From Pseudomonas solani (GTDB lineage: Bacteria; Pseudomonadota; Gammaproteobacteria; Pseudomonadales; Pseudomonadaceae), in contig NZ_AP023081.1 in assembly GCF_026072635.1 (NCBI RefSeq), forward strand, positions 1,696,501-1,760,500: a stretch of 64,000 nucleotides of DNA. The letters are read 5' to 3'. The translations under genes were made by a program, and so were the position numbers. Positions 36,866 to 44,798 of the stretch are shown in pieces. The stretch's first letter is position 1. Every line of letters starts with the position of its first letter. Under the pieces are notes generated by a model. It made no database searches, had not been told where the DNA came from, and worked only from the letters and a program-made list of their open reading frames with translations.

Positions 36866-37842
36866 CAGGCCTCTTCTTCCGGCGGCAGGTCCAGCAGGCG
36901 GCGGGCGATCTGGTCGGTGGCGCGCACCAGCGCATCGGTGATGCCCGGCTCGGACGCGGCGTGGCCGGCATCACGGACGATCTGCAGCTCGCTGTTGGGC
37001 CAGGCCTGGTGCAGTGCCCAGGCATTGTCCAGCGGGCAGATCACGTCGTAGCGGCCGTGCACGATGATGCCCGGCAGGTGGGCGATTTTGTGCATGTCGC
37101 GCAGCAGCTGGTTGGGCTCGAGGAAGGCATCGTTGACGAAGTAGTGGCACTCGATGCGGGAGATGGACAGCGCGCGCATCGGCTCGCTGAAGCGCTCCAC
37201 CACCGGGCCGCTGGGGCGCAGGGTGGCGGTGCGACCTTCCCAGGTGGACCAGGCCTTGGCGGCGTGCATCTGGGCGATCTGGTCGCTGCCGGTCAGGCGC
37301 TTGTGGAAGGCCTGCAGCAGGTCGCCCTGCTCGTCGGCCGGGATCGGCGCGACGTAGTCTTCCCAGTAGTCGGGGAACAGGCGGCTGGCGCCACCCGCCT
37401 GGTAGAACCAGGTGATCTCCTGGGGACGGCAGAGGAAGATGCCACGCAGGATCAGCGCCTGCACACGTTCCGGGTGTGCCTGGGCATAGGCCAGGGACAG
37501 GGTCGAGCCCCAGGAGCCACCGAACAGTACCCACTTGTCGATGCCCAGGTGCTCGCGGATGCATTCCAGGTCGGCCACCAGGTCCCAGGTGGTGTTCTTC
37601 TCCAGGCTGGCATGGGGCGTCGAACGGCCACAGCCGCGCTGGTCGAAGGTGACGATGCGGTACAGGTTGGGGTCGAAGAAGCGGCGGCTCAGGGCGTCGC
37701 AACCGGAGCCCGGGCCGCCGTGGATGAACACCACCGGCAGGCCGTCGGGCGAACCGCTCTCGTCGACGTAGAGCACATGCGGTTCGTCCACCGCCAGCTC
37801 GTGACGGGCGTAGGGCTTAATCTCCGGAAACAAAGTCTGCAT
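36865..37842 (-). CDS. pip: Proline iminopeptidase
   Basis: Alpha/beta-hydrolase (S33 family) that removes N-terminal proline from peptides. The 325-aa protein from the ATG at 37842 (MQTLFPEIKPYARHEL) has the oxyanion motif HGGPGSG, catalytic Ser in GGSWGSTL, and the acid and His in the C-terminal GRYDVICP and DAGHAASEPG. A start 17 codons earlier is open but has no family support; GGAG precedes the chosen start. It is the first gene of pip-dtd. Confidence 0.94.
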   Translation of the reverse strand: MQTLFPEIKPYARHELAVDEPHVLYVDESGSPDGLPVVFIHGGPGSGCDALSRRFFDPNLYRIVTFDQRGCGRSTPHASLEKNTTWDLVADLECIREHLGIDKWVLFGGSWGSTLSLAYAQAHPERVQALILRGIFLCRPQEITWFYQAGGASRLFPDYWEDYVAPIPADEQGDLLQAFHKRLTGSDQIAQMHAAKAWSTWEGRTATLRPSGPVVERFSEPMRALSISRIECHYFVNDAFLEPNQLLRDMHKIAHLPGIIVHGRYDVICPLDNAWALHQAWPNSELQIVRDAGHAASEPGITDALVRATDQIARRLLDLPPEEEA

Positions 37843-37934
37843 TCTGGGCTCCGATACTCTGCGTAAGCTCGACCCCTTGCGGGTCTCCGCCACCTGTCCT
37901 GCCGGGCATCATAACGAGGAAAAGGGAGTTAGGC

Positions 37935-38366
37935 ATGTCACCTGGGAAGATGATTTTCGCGATCGCATTGATTCTAGTCGCGCTCACCGGGTGCGGCCGC
38001 GACGATCCCGCCGCTGCGCTGGATGCCGCGGTACAACAGCTGCAGGACAACCTCGAAGCGAAGAAGACCAGCGCGGTGATCGACCAGTTGCACCCGCAGT
38101 TCAGCGCCCAGCAGGAGTTCGACCGCGAATGGGCCAAACGCACCATGACGCTGTTGTTCCTGCGTCACAAGAATGTGCGCATCCTGGCCCTGGGCAAGGC
38201 CAACCGCATCGACCCGACCTACAGTACCAAGGGCTACACCGAGGCCCAGGTGGGGCTGGCCGGCGCCGAGGGGTTGCTCCCCGACGCCGCGCGGCACTAC
38301 GCCGTGAAGCTCGAATGGTGGCTGGAGGACGGCGAATGGAAACTGGCACGGCTCACCTGGGAATAG
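37935..38366 (+). CDS. Small lipoprotein of unknown function
   Basis: A 143-aa protein with a lipoprotein signal peptide (lipobox LTGC, Cys at residue 20). The remaining sequence (AVIDQLHPQFSAQQEFDREW, then the end VKLEWWLEDGEWKLARLTWE) resembles an NTF2-like fold in pattern, but I do not recognise a named family. It is divergent from pip and overlaps the NUDIX gene by 31 bp, so the two are probably cotranslated. Confidence 0.75.
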   Translation: MSPGKMIFAIALILVALTGCGRDDPAAALDAAVQQLQDNLEAKKTSAVIDQLHPQFSAQQEFDREWAKRTMTLLFLRHKNVRILALGKANRIDPTYSTKGYTEAQVGLAGAEGLLPDAARHYAVKLEWWLEDGEWKLARLTWE

Positions 38367-38836
38367 CCCCCAAGCTGCAACACCGCATCCGCGCCGCCGG
38401 CCTGCTGGTGGAGGGCGGGCGCATCCTGCTGGCCAAGCACGTGGTCGGCGACGACACCTACTGGATACCACCGGGCGGAGGCTTCGAATCGGATACCGAT
38501 GCCTGCACCCGCGACACGGTGAAGCGCGAGTTCTTCGAAGAGACAGGACTGGTGGTGGAAGTCGGCCCGCTGGTCTACGTCCGCGAGTTCGCCGAACCGG
38601 CCATGGGCCGCTTCCATATGGAGCTGTTCTACCGCATCGACGCCCACCACGGCGAACCCACCCTGGCCAACCTCAAGGGCCTGGGCGGCGACGAATTCGA
38701 CATCCGCGAGCTGGCCTGGATCAGCCGCGAAGAACTGGCCGCCCTGCCCTTCTACCCCGCCGAGCTGCTGGACGACACCTGGGACCGCATCGCGCCCACC
38801 TTGCCCACCATCCGCCATCTCGGGTTGCAGACCTAG
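38336..38836 (+). CDS. NUDIX hydrolase
   Basis: A 166-aa NUDIX-fold hydrolase. The Nudix box is present: GGGFESDTDACTRDTVKREFFEETGL matches the G-x5-E-x7-REUxEE pattern apart from spacing/acid changes in the first half. The start METGTAHLGIAPKLQHRI is at 38336, with a strong GGAGG (38324-38328) 7 bp before it; both lie inside the upstream lipoprotein gene. The substrate (a nucleoside diphosphate derivative) cannot be told from the sequence. Confidence 0.82.
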   Translation: METGTAHLGIAPKLQHRIRAAGLLVEGGRILLAKHVVGDDTYWIPPGGGFESDTDACTRDTVKREFFEETGLVVEVGPLVYVREFAEPAMGRFHMELFYRIDAHHGEPTLANLKGLGGDEFDIRELAWISREELAALPFYPAELLDDTWDRIAPTLPTIRHLGLQT

Positions 38837-38920
38837 CCCGCGAAATCATTCGCGAAAAAAGCGACCGGAGGGCTGAAGCGGAGCGCCGCCCGGCCCACCC
38901 TACGAGCGTGCCGCTCCGGC

Positions 38921-38965
38921 CATCGATGGGATTCGCTGCGCTCTTCCCATCCTACGAAAGCCCGT
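38921..38965. repeat. Direct repeat, copy 1
   Basis: A copy of the pattern ATGGG-TTCGCT-CGCTCT-CCATCCTACGAAAGCCCGT. The last 19 bases are identical to copy 2 at 39012-39056. A more distant relative of the middle part (CTCGCTGCGCTC ... CCTACGGCAT) occurs at 51068-51099. Confidence 0.65.
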
Positions 38966-39011
38966 CACCGCACGGCCCTTTCCAGGCGCCCAAGGGTTCG
39001 TGCCTCCTCCA

Positions 39012-39056
39012 CCGCATGGGTTTCGCTTCGCTCTACACCATCCTACGAAAGCCCGT
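39012..39056. repeat. Direct repeat, copy 2
   Basis: Second copy of the 45-bp element, starting 91 bp after copy 1, with a few substitutions in the first half and an identical CCATCCTACGAAAGCCCGT end. Confidence 0.65.
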
Positions 39057-39443
39057 GCGCACCACGTGGCGATGCGCTGGACGAAGAAGTTTGGAGCAGC
39101 CGCGAACGCCCCTCCAGGAGGCCGAGCGCAGTCGTTGCGCCGGGGGACGAGCGGCATGGATGCCGCGAGAGGCGAGCCAGGCCATGGATGGCCCATCGCG
39201 CCGGCCCCCAGAGCAACGATGGAGTGAGGGAACCCGACGCAGTCGGGCCGGATGATGGGGCAAGTTTTTTGGTTCCTTTTCACCGGGCTGGCGTTCCAGC
39301 GATTGGAAAAGGGACTCGCCCGGGTGGGCGAAACCAGAAATATTACCAGAGCTCGGCAATCAGTTGGGCTCAAATCCTCTAGCAACACTTAACGCAGACA
39401 GAGCCAATTCATTCGCCCATGGCCGCAACACGGCCCCAGCAAC

Positions 39444-39507
39444 GTAGCCCGGGCTTCAGCCCGGGAAAGATGGCACGTGCCAAGCCCCGGGCTAAAGCCC
39501 GGGCTAC
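39444..39507. repeat. Pair of inverted REP-like palindromes
   Basis: GTAGCCCGGGCTTCAGCCCGGG (39444-39465) and its near reverse complement CCCGGGCTAAAGCCCGGGCTAC (39486-39507) face each other across 20 bp. Each is itself a palindrome with a TTCA/TAAA loop. The pair lies 22 bp past the hutG stop and may act as transcription end or mRNA stabiliser. Confidence 0.8.
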
Positions 39508-39529
39508 CTCTACGAAATCCTCCGTGCCG

Positions 39530-40333
39530 TTACTTCCCGTACCGCTCCCGCCCCCAGGCGAGCATCGCCAGCAGCAGTTGGCGGATGACCTTGCGGGTGG
39601 GCACGGCGAGGTCTTCGCGGAAGGCAAAGGGTTCCACTTCGTTCATGTAGGTGCGCTGGGCCAGTTCCAGCTGCACGGCGTGGATGTGCTGGTCCGGCTC
39701 ACCGTAATGGCGGGTGATGTGGCCGCCCTTGAAGCGGCCGTTGAGCACGTGGCTGTAGCCCTCGGCGCGGGCGCAGACGCTTACCAGGGCGTCCGCCAGG
39801 CCGGGGTCGCAGCTGGCGCCGGCGTTGGTGCCCAGGTTGAAATCCGGCAGGTGGCCGTCGAACAGGCGCGGGATGAAGGCGCGGATCGAATGGGCGTCGA
39901 ACAGCAGGGCATAGCCGAACTCGCGCTTGAGCCGCGCCAACTCCTCGGCGATGTGGCCGTGATAGGGCCCCCAGATGCCTTCCAGGTAGCCGGCACGCTC
40001 CTCGGCCGAAGGCTCCGCGCCGTCGCGGAACAGCGGCTGGCCGTCGAACATCACGTCGGGGAACAGCCCGGTGGTGGCGGTGGCGTAGAGCGGCTTGTCG
40101 TCCGCCGGGCGGTTGAGGTCGATGACGTAGCGCGAGTAGTTGGCGGCCAGCAACCCGGCACCCAGTTCGGCGGCGAAGTCGTAGAGCAGCGGGATGTGCC
40201 AGTCGGTGTCGATCAGCGAGCGTGCGCCGTCGACCAGGCCGGCCTCCACCGCCGGGGTCAGGCGGGTGCCGGGGTGCGGCATGCTGATCAGCAGCGGCAC
40301 GCGGCCGGGGGTGAAGTCGAGGACGTTATCCAA
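39530..40333 (-). CDS. hutG: N-formylglutamate deformylase
   Basis: Last step of the five-step histidine pathway: N-formylglutamate to glutamate and formate. The 267-aa protein is of the N-formylglutamate amidohydrolase family (MDNVLDFTPGRVPLLISMPH; YVIDLNRPADD; LLFDAHSIRA; GGHITRHYG). It is the distal gene of the hut operon, overlapping hutI by 8 bp. Together with HutF it defines the route without formamide release. Confidence 0.95.
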   Translation of the reverse strand: MDNVLDFTPGRVPLLISMPHPGTRLTPAVEAGLVDGARSLIDTDWHIPLLYDFAAELGAGLLAANYSRYVIDLNRPADDKPLYATATTGLFPDVMFDGQPLFRDGAEPSAEERAGYLEGIWGPYHGHIAEELARLKREFGYALLFDAHSIRAFIPRLFDGHLPDFNLGTNAGASCDPGLADALVSVCARAEGYSHVLNGRFKGGHITRHYGEPDQHIHAVQLELAQRTYMNEVEPFAFREDLAVPTRKVIRQLLLAMLAWGRERYGK

Positions 40334-41534
40334 GGTCGATCTCCTGTCCGTGGCGCACCACCCGCTTGGGCAGGTCGCCGCCGAGCCAATAGGCCAGTTG
40401 CGCCGGGCGCTCGATGTCCCAGGCGACGAAGTCGGCGAGCTTGCCCGCCTCCAGGCTGCCGCATCGCTCGGCCAGGCCCAGGGCGCGGGCGGCGTTGAGG
40501 GTGACGCCGGCCAGGGCCTCTTCCGGGGTCAGGCGGAACGAGGTGCAGGCCATGTTGAGCATCAGGCGCAGCGACAGCGCCGGCGAGGTGCCGGGGTTGA
40601 GGTCGCTGGCCACCGCCATGGCCACACCGTGGCGGCGCAGGGCCTCGATGGGTGGCAGCCGGGTCTCGCGCAGCAGGTAGAAGGCGCCGGGCAGCAGTAC
40701 GGCGACGGTGCCGGCGGCGGCCATGGCGATGGCGTCTTCCTCGGTCATGTACTCCAGGTGGTCGGCCGACAGCGCGCCATAGCGCGCCGCCAGGCTGGAG
40801 CCGTGCAGCGACGACAGCTGCTCGGCGTGCAGCTTGACCGGCAGGCCCAGCCCGCGCGCGGCCTGGAACACCCGCTCGACCTGGGCCGGGGAGAAGGCCA
40901 GGTGCTCGCAGAAGGCATCCACCGCATCCACCAGGCCTTCACCGGCCAGTTGCGGCAGGATCTCGGTGCATACCCGCTCGATGTAGTCATCGGCGCGCCC
41001 GGCGTATTCCGGTGGCAGCGCATGGGCGGCCAGGCAGGTGGTGGTCACCGTCAGCGGCAGCGCTTCGGCGAGGCGCCGGGCGACCCGCAGCATCTTGCGC
41101 TCGCTGGCCAGGTCCAGGCCGTAGCCGGATTTCACCTCCAGGGTGGTGACGCCGTCGCGCAGCAGCTGCCGGGCGCGTGTCACCGCGCTGGCCAGCAACT
41201 CATCCTCGCTGGCCTCGCGGGTGGCGCGCACGGTGCTGGCGATGCCACCGCCCTTGGCGGCGATCTCGGCGTAGCTGACACCCTCCAGGCGCTGTTCGAA
41301 CTCGGCGCTGCGGTCGCCGCCGAACACCAGGTGGGTGTGGCAGTCGATCAGCCCCGGGGTGACCCAGGCGCCGCCCAGGTCGATGCGCTCGGCGCCCGTG
41401 GTGTCGGGCGCCTCGGCCAGCGGACCGACCCAGCGGATCAGCTCGCCGTCGGTGAGCAGGGCCCCGTCCTCGATCATCGAGTAGCGCCCGCCCTGCAGGG
41501 TGGCGAGACGGCAGCCGTGCCAGAACCTCTTCAT
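40326..41534 (-). CDS. hutI: Imidazolonepropionase
   Basis: Third step of histidine degradation: imidazolonepropionate to N-formimino-glutamate. The 402-aa amidohydrolase has the metal motif DCHTHLVFGGDR, a histidine in VKLHAEQLS, and the later SADHLEYM and ASDLNPGTSP motifs. It overlaps hutG by 8 bp and the hutH paralogue by 4 bp. Confidence 0.96.
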   Translation of the reverse strand: MKRFWHGCRLATLQGGRYSMIEDGALLTDGELIRWVGPLAEAPDTTGAERIDLGGAWVTPGLIDCHTHLVFGGDRSAEFEQRLEGVSYAEIAAKGGGIASTVRATREASEDELLASAVTRARQLLRDGVTTLEVKSGYGLDLASERKMLRVARRLAEALPLTVTTTCLAAHALPPEYAGRADDYIERVCTEILPQLAGEGLVDAVDAFCEHLAFSPAQVERVFQAARGLGLPVKLHAEQLSSLHGSSLAARYGALSADHLEYMTEEDAIAMAAAGTVAVLLPGAFYLLRETRLPPIEALRRHGVAMAVASDLNPGTSPALSLRLMLNMACTSFRLTPEEALAGVTLNAARALGLAERCGSLEAGKLADFVAWDIERPAQLAYWLGGDLPKRVVRHGQEIDLG

Positions 41535-43084
41535 TGCAATCCTCCTGTCCGTGTGGAAACCGTTTCCAAAGCCGGCCCGTCGCGCAGCAGCGCCACGGCC
41601 GAACCGATGTCGGGGGCCAGCCAGCGGTCCTCCTCGTAGGCGGGCACCCGCTCACGCAACAGCGCCCGGGCGGCCGCAGTGCCGGCACCGGTGGCCAGCT
41701 CGCCGAGAAACTCCTGGGCCTGGGCGGCCAGTAGGTACTCGATGGCCAGTATCTGCCGGCAGTTGCCCAGGGCGCGGCCGAGCTTCAGCGCGGCGCTGGT
41801 GCCCAGGCTGAGGTGGTCTTCCTGCAGGCCGGAGGTGACGAAGTTGTCCACCACCGCCGGCTGCGCCAGGTGGCGGTTCTCGCCGGCCAGGGCGGCGGCC
41901 ACGTACTGCAGGATCATCATCCCCGAGTTGACCCCGGGCCGGCTGACGAGGAAGGCCGGCAGGCCGCTGACCAGCGGGTTGACCAGGCGATCCAGGCGCC
42001 GCTCGGCGATGCCGCCCAACTCGGCCACGGCTATGGCCAGCAGGTCGGCGGCCATGGCCACGGACTCGCCGTGGGGGTTGGCCTGGGAGATCACCCGGTA
42101 GTGGTCCGGCGTGCCCAGCACCAGCGGGTTGTCGTTGGCGGAATTGAGCTCGGTCTCCACCTGGCGCGCGGCGTGGTCGAACTGGTCGCGGCAGGCGCCG
42201 TGCACCTGGGGGATCGAGCGGATGCTCAGGGCGTCCTGGGTGCGCAGGCCCTGGCTGGCGGCGATCACCTCGCTGCCGGCGAGCAGCGCGCGCAGGTTGG
42301 CGCCGACCTTCTGCATGCCTGGGTGCGGCTTGAGTTCGAGTATCGCCGGGTCGAAAGCGGCGAGCTGGCCGCGCAGGGCCTCGAAGCTCATGGCGCCGAT
42401 CACGTCGGCCCAGCGCAGCAGGTGCTCCAGGTCGGCCAGGGCCAGGCAGGCCAGGCCGGTCATGCAGGGCAGGCCGTTGACCAGGCAGAGCCCGTCCTTG
42501 GCGCCCAGCTGCAGCGGTTGCAGCCCTTCGGCGGCCAGCGCCTGGGCGGCCGGCACCACGACACCGCGATGGCTCACCTCGCCGACGCCCAGCAGGGCGA
42601 TGCCGACATGGGCCATGTGGGTCAGGTAGCCCACCGAGCCCTGGGACGGCACGCACGGGGTGATGCCGCGGTTGAGCAGGTTGAGCAGCCCTTCCACCAC
42701 CTGCGGCTGCAGCCCGGACTTGCCCTGGCTGTAGTTGGCGATGGCGCAGCAGATGATGGCGCGGGTCTGCTCGTCCTCCAGCACCGGGCCGACGCCGCAG
42801 GCGTGGCTGAGCAGGGTGTTGCGCGACAGCGCGGCGAGCTGGTCGCCCTCCAGCAGGATGTCGCTCAGGGCCCCCAGGCCGGTGCTGATGCCATAGGCGC
42901 GCTCGCCACGCTCGACGATGCGGCGGACGATGGCGTGGGCGTTGTCGATGCGCGCCCAGGCTGCCGGGGCCAGCTCCAGGCGCCGGCCGTCACGGGCCAC
43001 ATCGACCACGTCGCGCCAGCGCAGCGGGCCGTTGCCGAAGACGGTGGTTTCAAGGGTGGTGCTGCTGGTCTTCACGGTATCCAT
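41531..43084 (-). CDS. HutH/aromatic ammonia-lyase homologue lacking the MIO triad
   Basis: A 517-aa member of the histidine/phenylalanine ammonia-lyase family. The conserved tyrosine loop (RAYGISTGLGALSD), the SHACGVG motif and QEDHLSLG are present. The cofactor loop is not: where HutH reads GSVGASGDLAPLAHM, this protein reads GSVGYLTHMAH (about 149-159), so the Ala-Ser-Gly that cyclises to MIO is missing. Classical ammonia-lyase activity is therefore unlikely, though the fold is kept. P. aeruginosa has a similar second homologue at this place. The start MDTVKTSSTTLETTVF was chosen at 43084, just after hutV. The gene sits between hutV and hutI, coupled to hutI. Confidence 0.85.
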   Translation of the reverse strand: MDTVKTSSTTLETTVFGNGPLRWRDVVDVARDGRRLELAPAAWARIDNAHAIVRRIVERGERAYGISTGLGALSDILLEGDQLAALSRNTLLSHACGVGPVLEDEQTRAIICCAIANYSQGKSGLQPQVVEGLLNLLNRGITPCVPSQGSVGYLTHMAHVGIALLGVGEVSHRGVVVPAAQALAAEGLQPLQLGAKDGLCLVNGLPCMTGLACLALADLEHLLRWADVIGAMSFEALRGQLAAFDPAILELKPHPGMQKVGANLRALLAGSEVIAASQGLRTQDALSIRSIPQVHGACRDQFDHAARQVETELNSANDNPLVLGTPDHYRVISQANPHGESVAMAADLLAIAVAELGGIAERRLDRLVNPLVSGLPAFLVSRPGVNSGMMILQYVAAALAGENRHLAQPAVVDNFVTSGLQEDHLSLGTSAALKLGRALGNCRQILAIEYLLAAQAQEFLGELATGAGTAAARALLRERVPAYEEDRWLAPDIGSAVALLRDGPALETVSTRTGGLQ

Positions 43085-43091
43085 GCCGCCC

Positions 43092-43907
43092 TCACAGGTT
43101 GGCCACACGGCGCTGGACGAAACGGTCGACGTAGTCGTCAGCAGGCTGGTGGAGGATTTCACGGGGCGCGCCGACCTGGATCAGCTGGCCGTCCTTGAGG
43201 ATGGCGATGCGGTTGCCGATACGCACCGCCTCGTCGAGGTCGTGGGTGATGAAGACGATGGTCTTGTTCAGGCCCTTCTGCAGCTCCAGCAACTGGTCCT
43301 GCATGTCGGCGCGGATCAGCGGGTCGAGGGCGCTGAAGGCTTCGTCCATGAGGATGATGTCGGTGTCCGCCGCCAGCGCCCGGGCCAGGCCCACGCGCTG
43401 GCGCATACCGCCGGACAGCTGGTGCGGGTAGGACTTCTCGTAGCCGGCCAGGCCGACCGTGGTGATCCAGTGCTGGGCGCGCTCCTGGCACTGCGCCTTG
43501 CTCTCGCCGCGCACCTTGAGGCCATAGGCGACGTTGTCCAGCACGCTCTTGTGCGGCAGCAGGCCGAAGCTCTGGAACACCATGCTGATCTTGCGCCGAC
43601 GGAAGTCGCGCAGGGCCTGCATGTCGTAGCGCAGGATGTCCTCGTCATCCACCAGGATCTCGCCGCTGGTGGGGTCGATCAGGCGGTTGAAGTGGCGCAC
43701 CAGGGTGGATTTTCCCGAGCCGGACAGCCCCATGATGACGAAGATTTCCCCCGCCTCGATGGACAGCGACAGGTCGTTGACCCCCACCACGCAGCCGGTG
43801 GCAGCCAGCACCTCGGCCTTGCTGCGCCCCTGGCGGATCAGCGCCATGGCCTCCTCGGCGCGCGGCCCGAAGATCTTGTAGACGTTCTTCACCTGGATCT
43901 TGCTCAT
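43092..43907 (-). CDS. hutV: ABC transporter ATP-binding protein HutV
   Basis: ATPase of a ProV-type quaternary-amine/histidine importer, 271 aa. It has Walker A GLSGSGKST, the signature LSGGMRQR, Walker B IILMDEAFSALDP and the switch region ITHDLDEAVRI. It lacks the C-terminal CBS pair of ProV. In hut clusters this transporter takes up histidine. The start (MSKIQVKNVYKIFG) overlaps the hutW stop by 4 bp. Confidence 0.9.
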   Translation of the reverse strand: MSKIQVKNVYKIFGPRAEEAMALIRQGRSKAEVLAATGCVVGVNDLSLSIEAGEIFVIMGLSGSGKSTLVRHFNRLIDPTSGEILVDDEDILRYDMQALRDFRRRKISMVFQSFGLLPHKSVLDNVAYGLKVRGESKAQCQERAQHWITTVGLAGYEKSYPHQLSGGMRQRVGLARALAADTDIILMDEAFSALDPLIRADMQDQLLELQKGLNKTIVFITHDLDEAVRIGNRIAILKDGQLIQVGAPREILHQPADDYVDRFVQRRVANL

Positions 43908-44755
43908 TGGCTGGCCTCGTGGCGGGAGCGGCCGTAGGCCTGGGTGATGCGGTCGAAGACCACGGCGAGGATGACGATGGCCAGGCCGGCCTCCAGGCCC
44001 TTGCCGACGTTGAGCGTCTGGATGCCGATGAGCACGTCCTCGCCCAGGCCACGGGCCCCGATCATGGAGGCGATCACCACCATCGACAGCGCCATCATGG
44101 TGGTCTGGTTGACCCCGGCCATGATGCTCGGCAGCGCCAGCGGCAACTGCACGCCGAACAGCTGCTGCCAGCGGTTGGCGCCGAAGGCGTTGACCGCCTC
44201 CATCACCTCGCCGTCCACCTGGCGTATCCCCAGGTCGGTGAGGCGGATCAGCGGCGGCGCGGCGTAGATCACCGTGGCGAAGATGGCCGGCACCTTGCCC
44301 AGGCCGAAGAGCATCAGCACCGGGATCAGGTACACGAAGCTGGGCATGGTCTGCATGATGTCCAGCAGCGGCATCAGCAGCGCCCGCAGGCGGTTGCTGC
44401 GCGCCGAGAGAATGCCCAGCGGGATGCCGATCAGCACCGAGATGAAGGTGGCCACCAGCATCAGCGCCAAGGTCTGCATGAGCTTGTCCCAGAGCCCCAC
44501 CGCGCCCACCAGGAACAGCAGGCCGGTGATCACCAGGGTCGGCAGGACGCGGCGGGTGGCGTGCCAGGCGATGCCCGCCACCAGCGCCAGCATCAGCCAC
44601 CAGGGCGTGGCGCGCAGCAGCCACTCCAGGTTGACGATGGCCCACAGCAGGGTGTCGGAGATGTGCCGGAACACATCCCCGTAGTTGGTCACCAGCGCAT
44701 CGACCCAGCCATTGACCCAGTCGGCGATGGAAAATGTGAAGCGTTCGGGAAACAT
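43904..44755 (-). CDS. hutW: ABC transporter permease HutW
   Basis: Membrane subunit of the hut ABC importer, 283 aa, of the ProW family, with about six membrane segments. The permease loop reads VDGEVMEAVNAFGANRWQQLFGVQLPLALPSI. It has a hydrophilic N-terminus (MFPERFTFSIADWVNGWVDA). It is coupled to hutV by a 4-bp overlap and follows hutX by 43 bp. Confidence 0.9.
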   Translation of the reverse strand: MFPERFTFSIADWVNGWVDALVTNYGDVFRHISDTLLWAIVNLEWLLRATPWWLMLALVAGIAWHATRRVLPTLVITGLLFLVGAVGLWDKLMQTLALMLVATFISVLIGIPLGILSARSNRLRALLMPLLDIMQTMPSFVYLIPVLMLFGLGKVPAIFATVIYAAPPLIRLTDLGIRQVDGEVMEAVNAFGANRWQQLFGVQLPLALPSIMAGVNQTTMMALSMVVIASMIGARGLGEDVLIGIQTLNVGKGLEAGLAIVILAVVFDRITQAYGRSRHEASQ

Positions 44756-44798
44756 CGGGAGCTCTCCGGATGAGTGGATGCGCGAGTGCCGTCAGGCG

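Larger units (their letters stand above)
38837..39443. other. Gene-poor intergenic region with direct repeats
   Basis: About 600 bp after the NUDIX gene with no convincing gene. It holds two diverged copies of a roughly 45-bp sequence (38921-38965 and 39012-39056), and beyond them 39249-39340 (an AT-richer patch with a TTTTTT run and then GGACTCGCCCGGGTGGGCGA), which resembles the dispersed intergenic sequences of pseudomonads and xanthomonads. Short open frames on both strands lack ribosome sites and family features. Confidence 0.6.
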
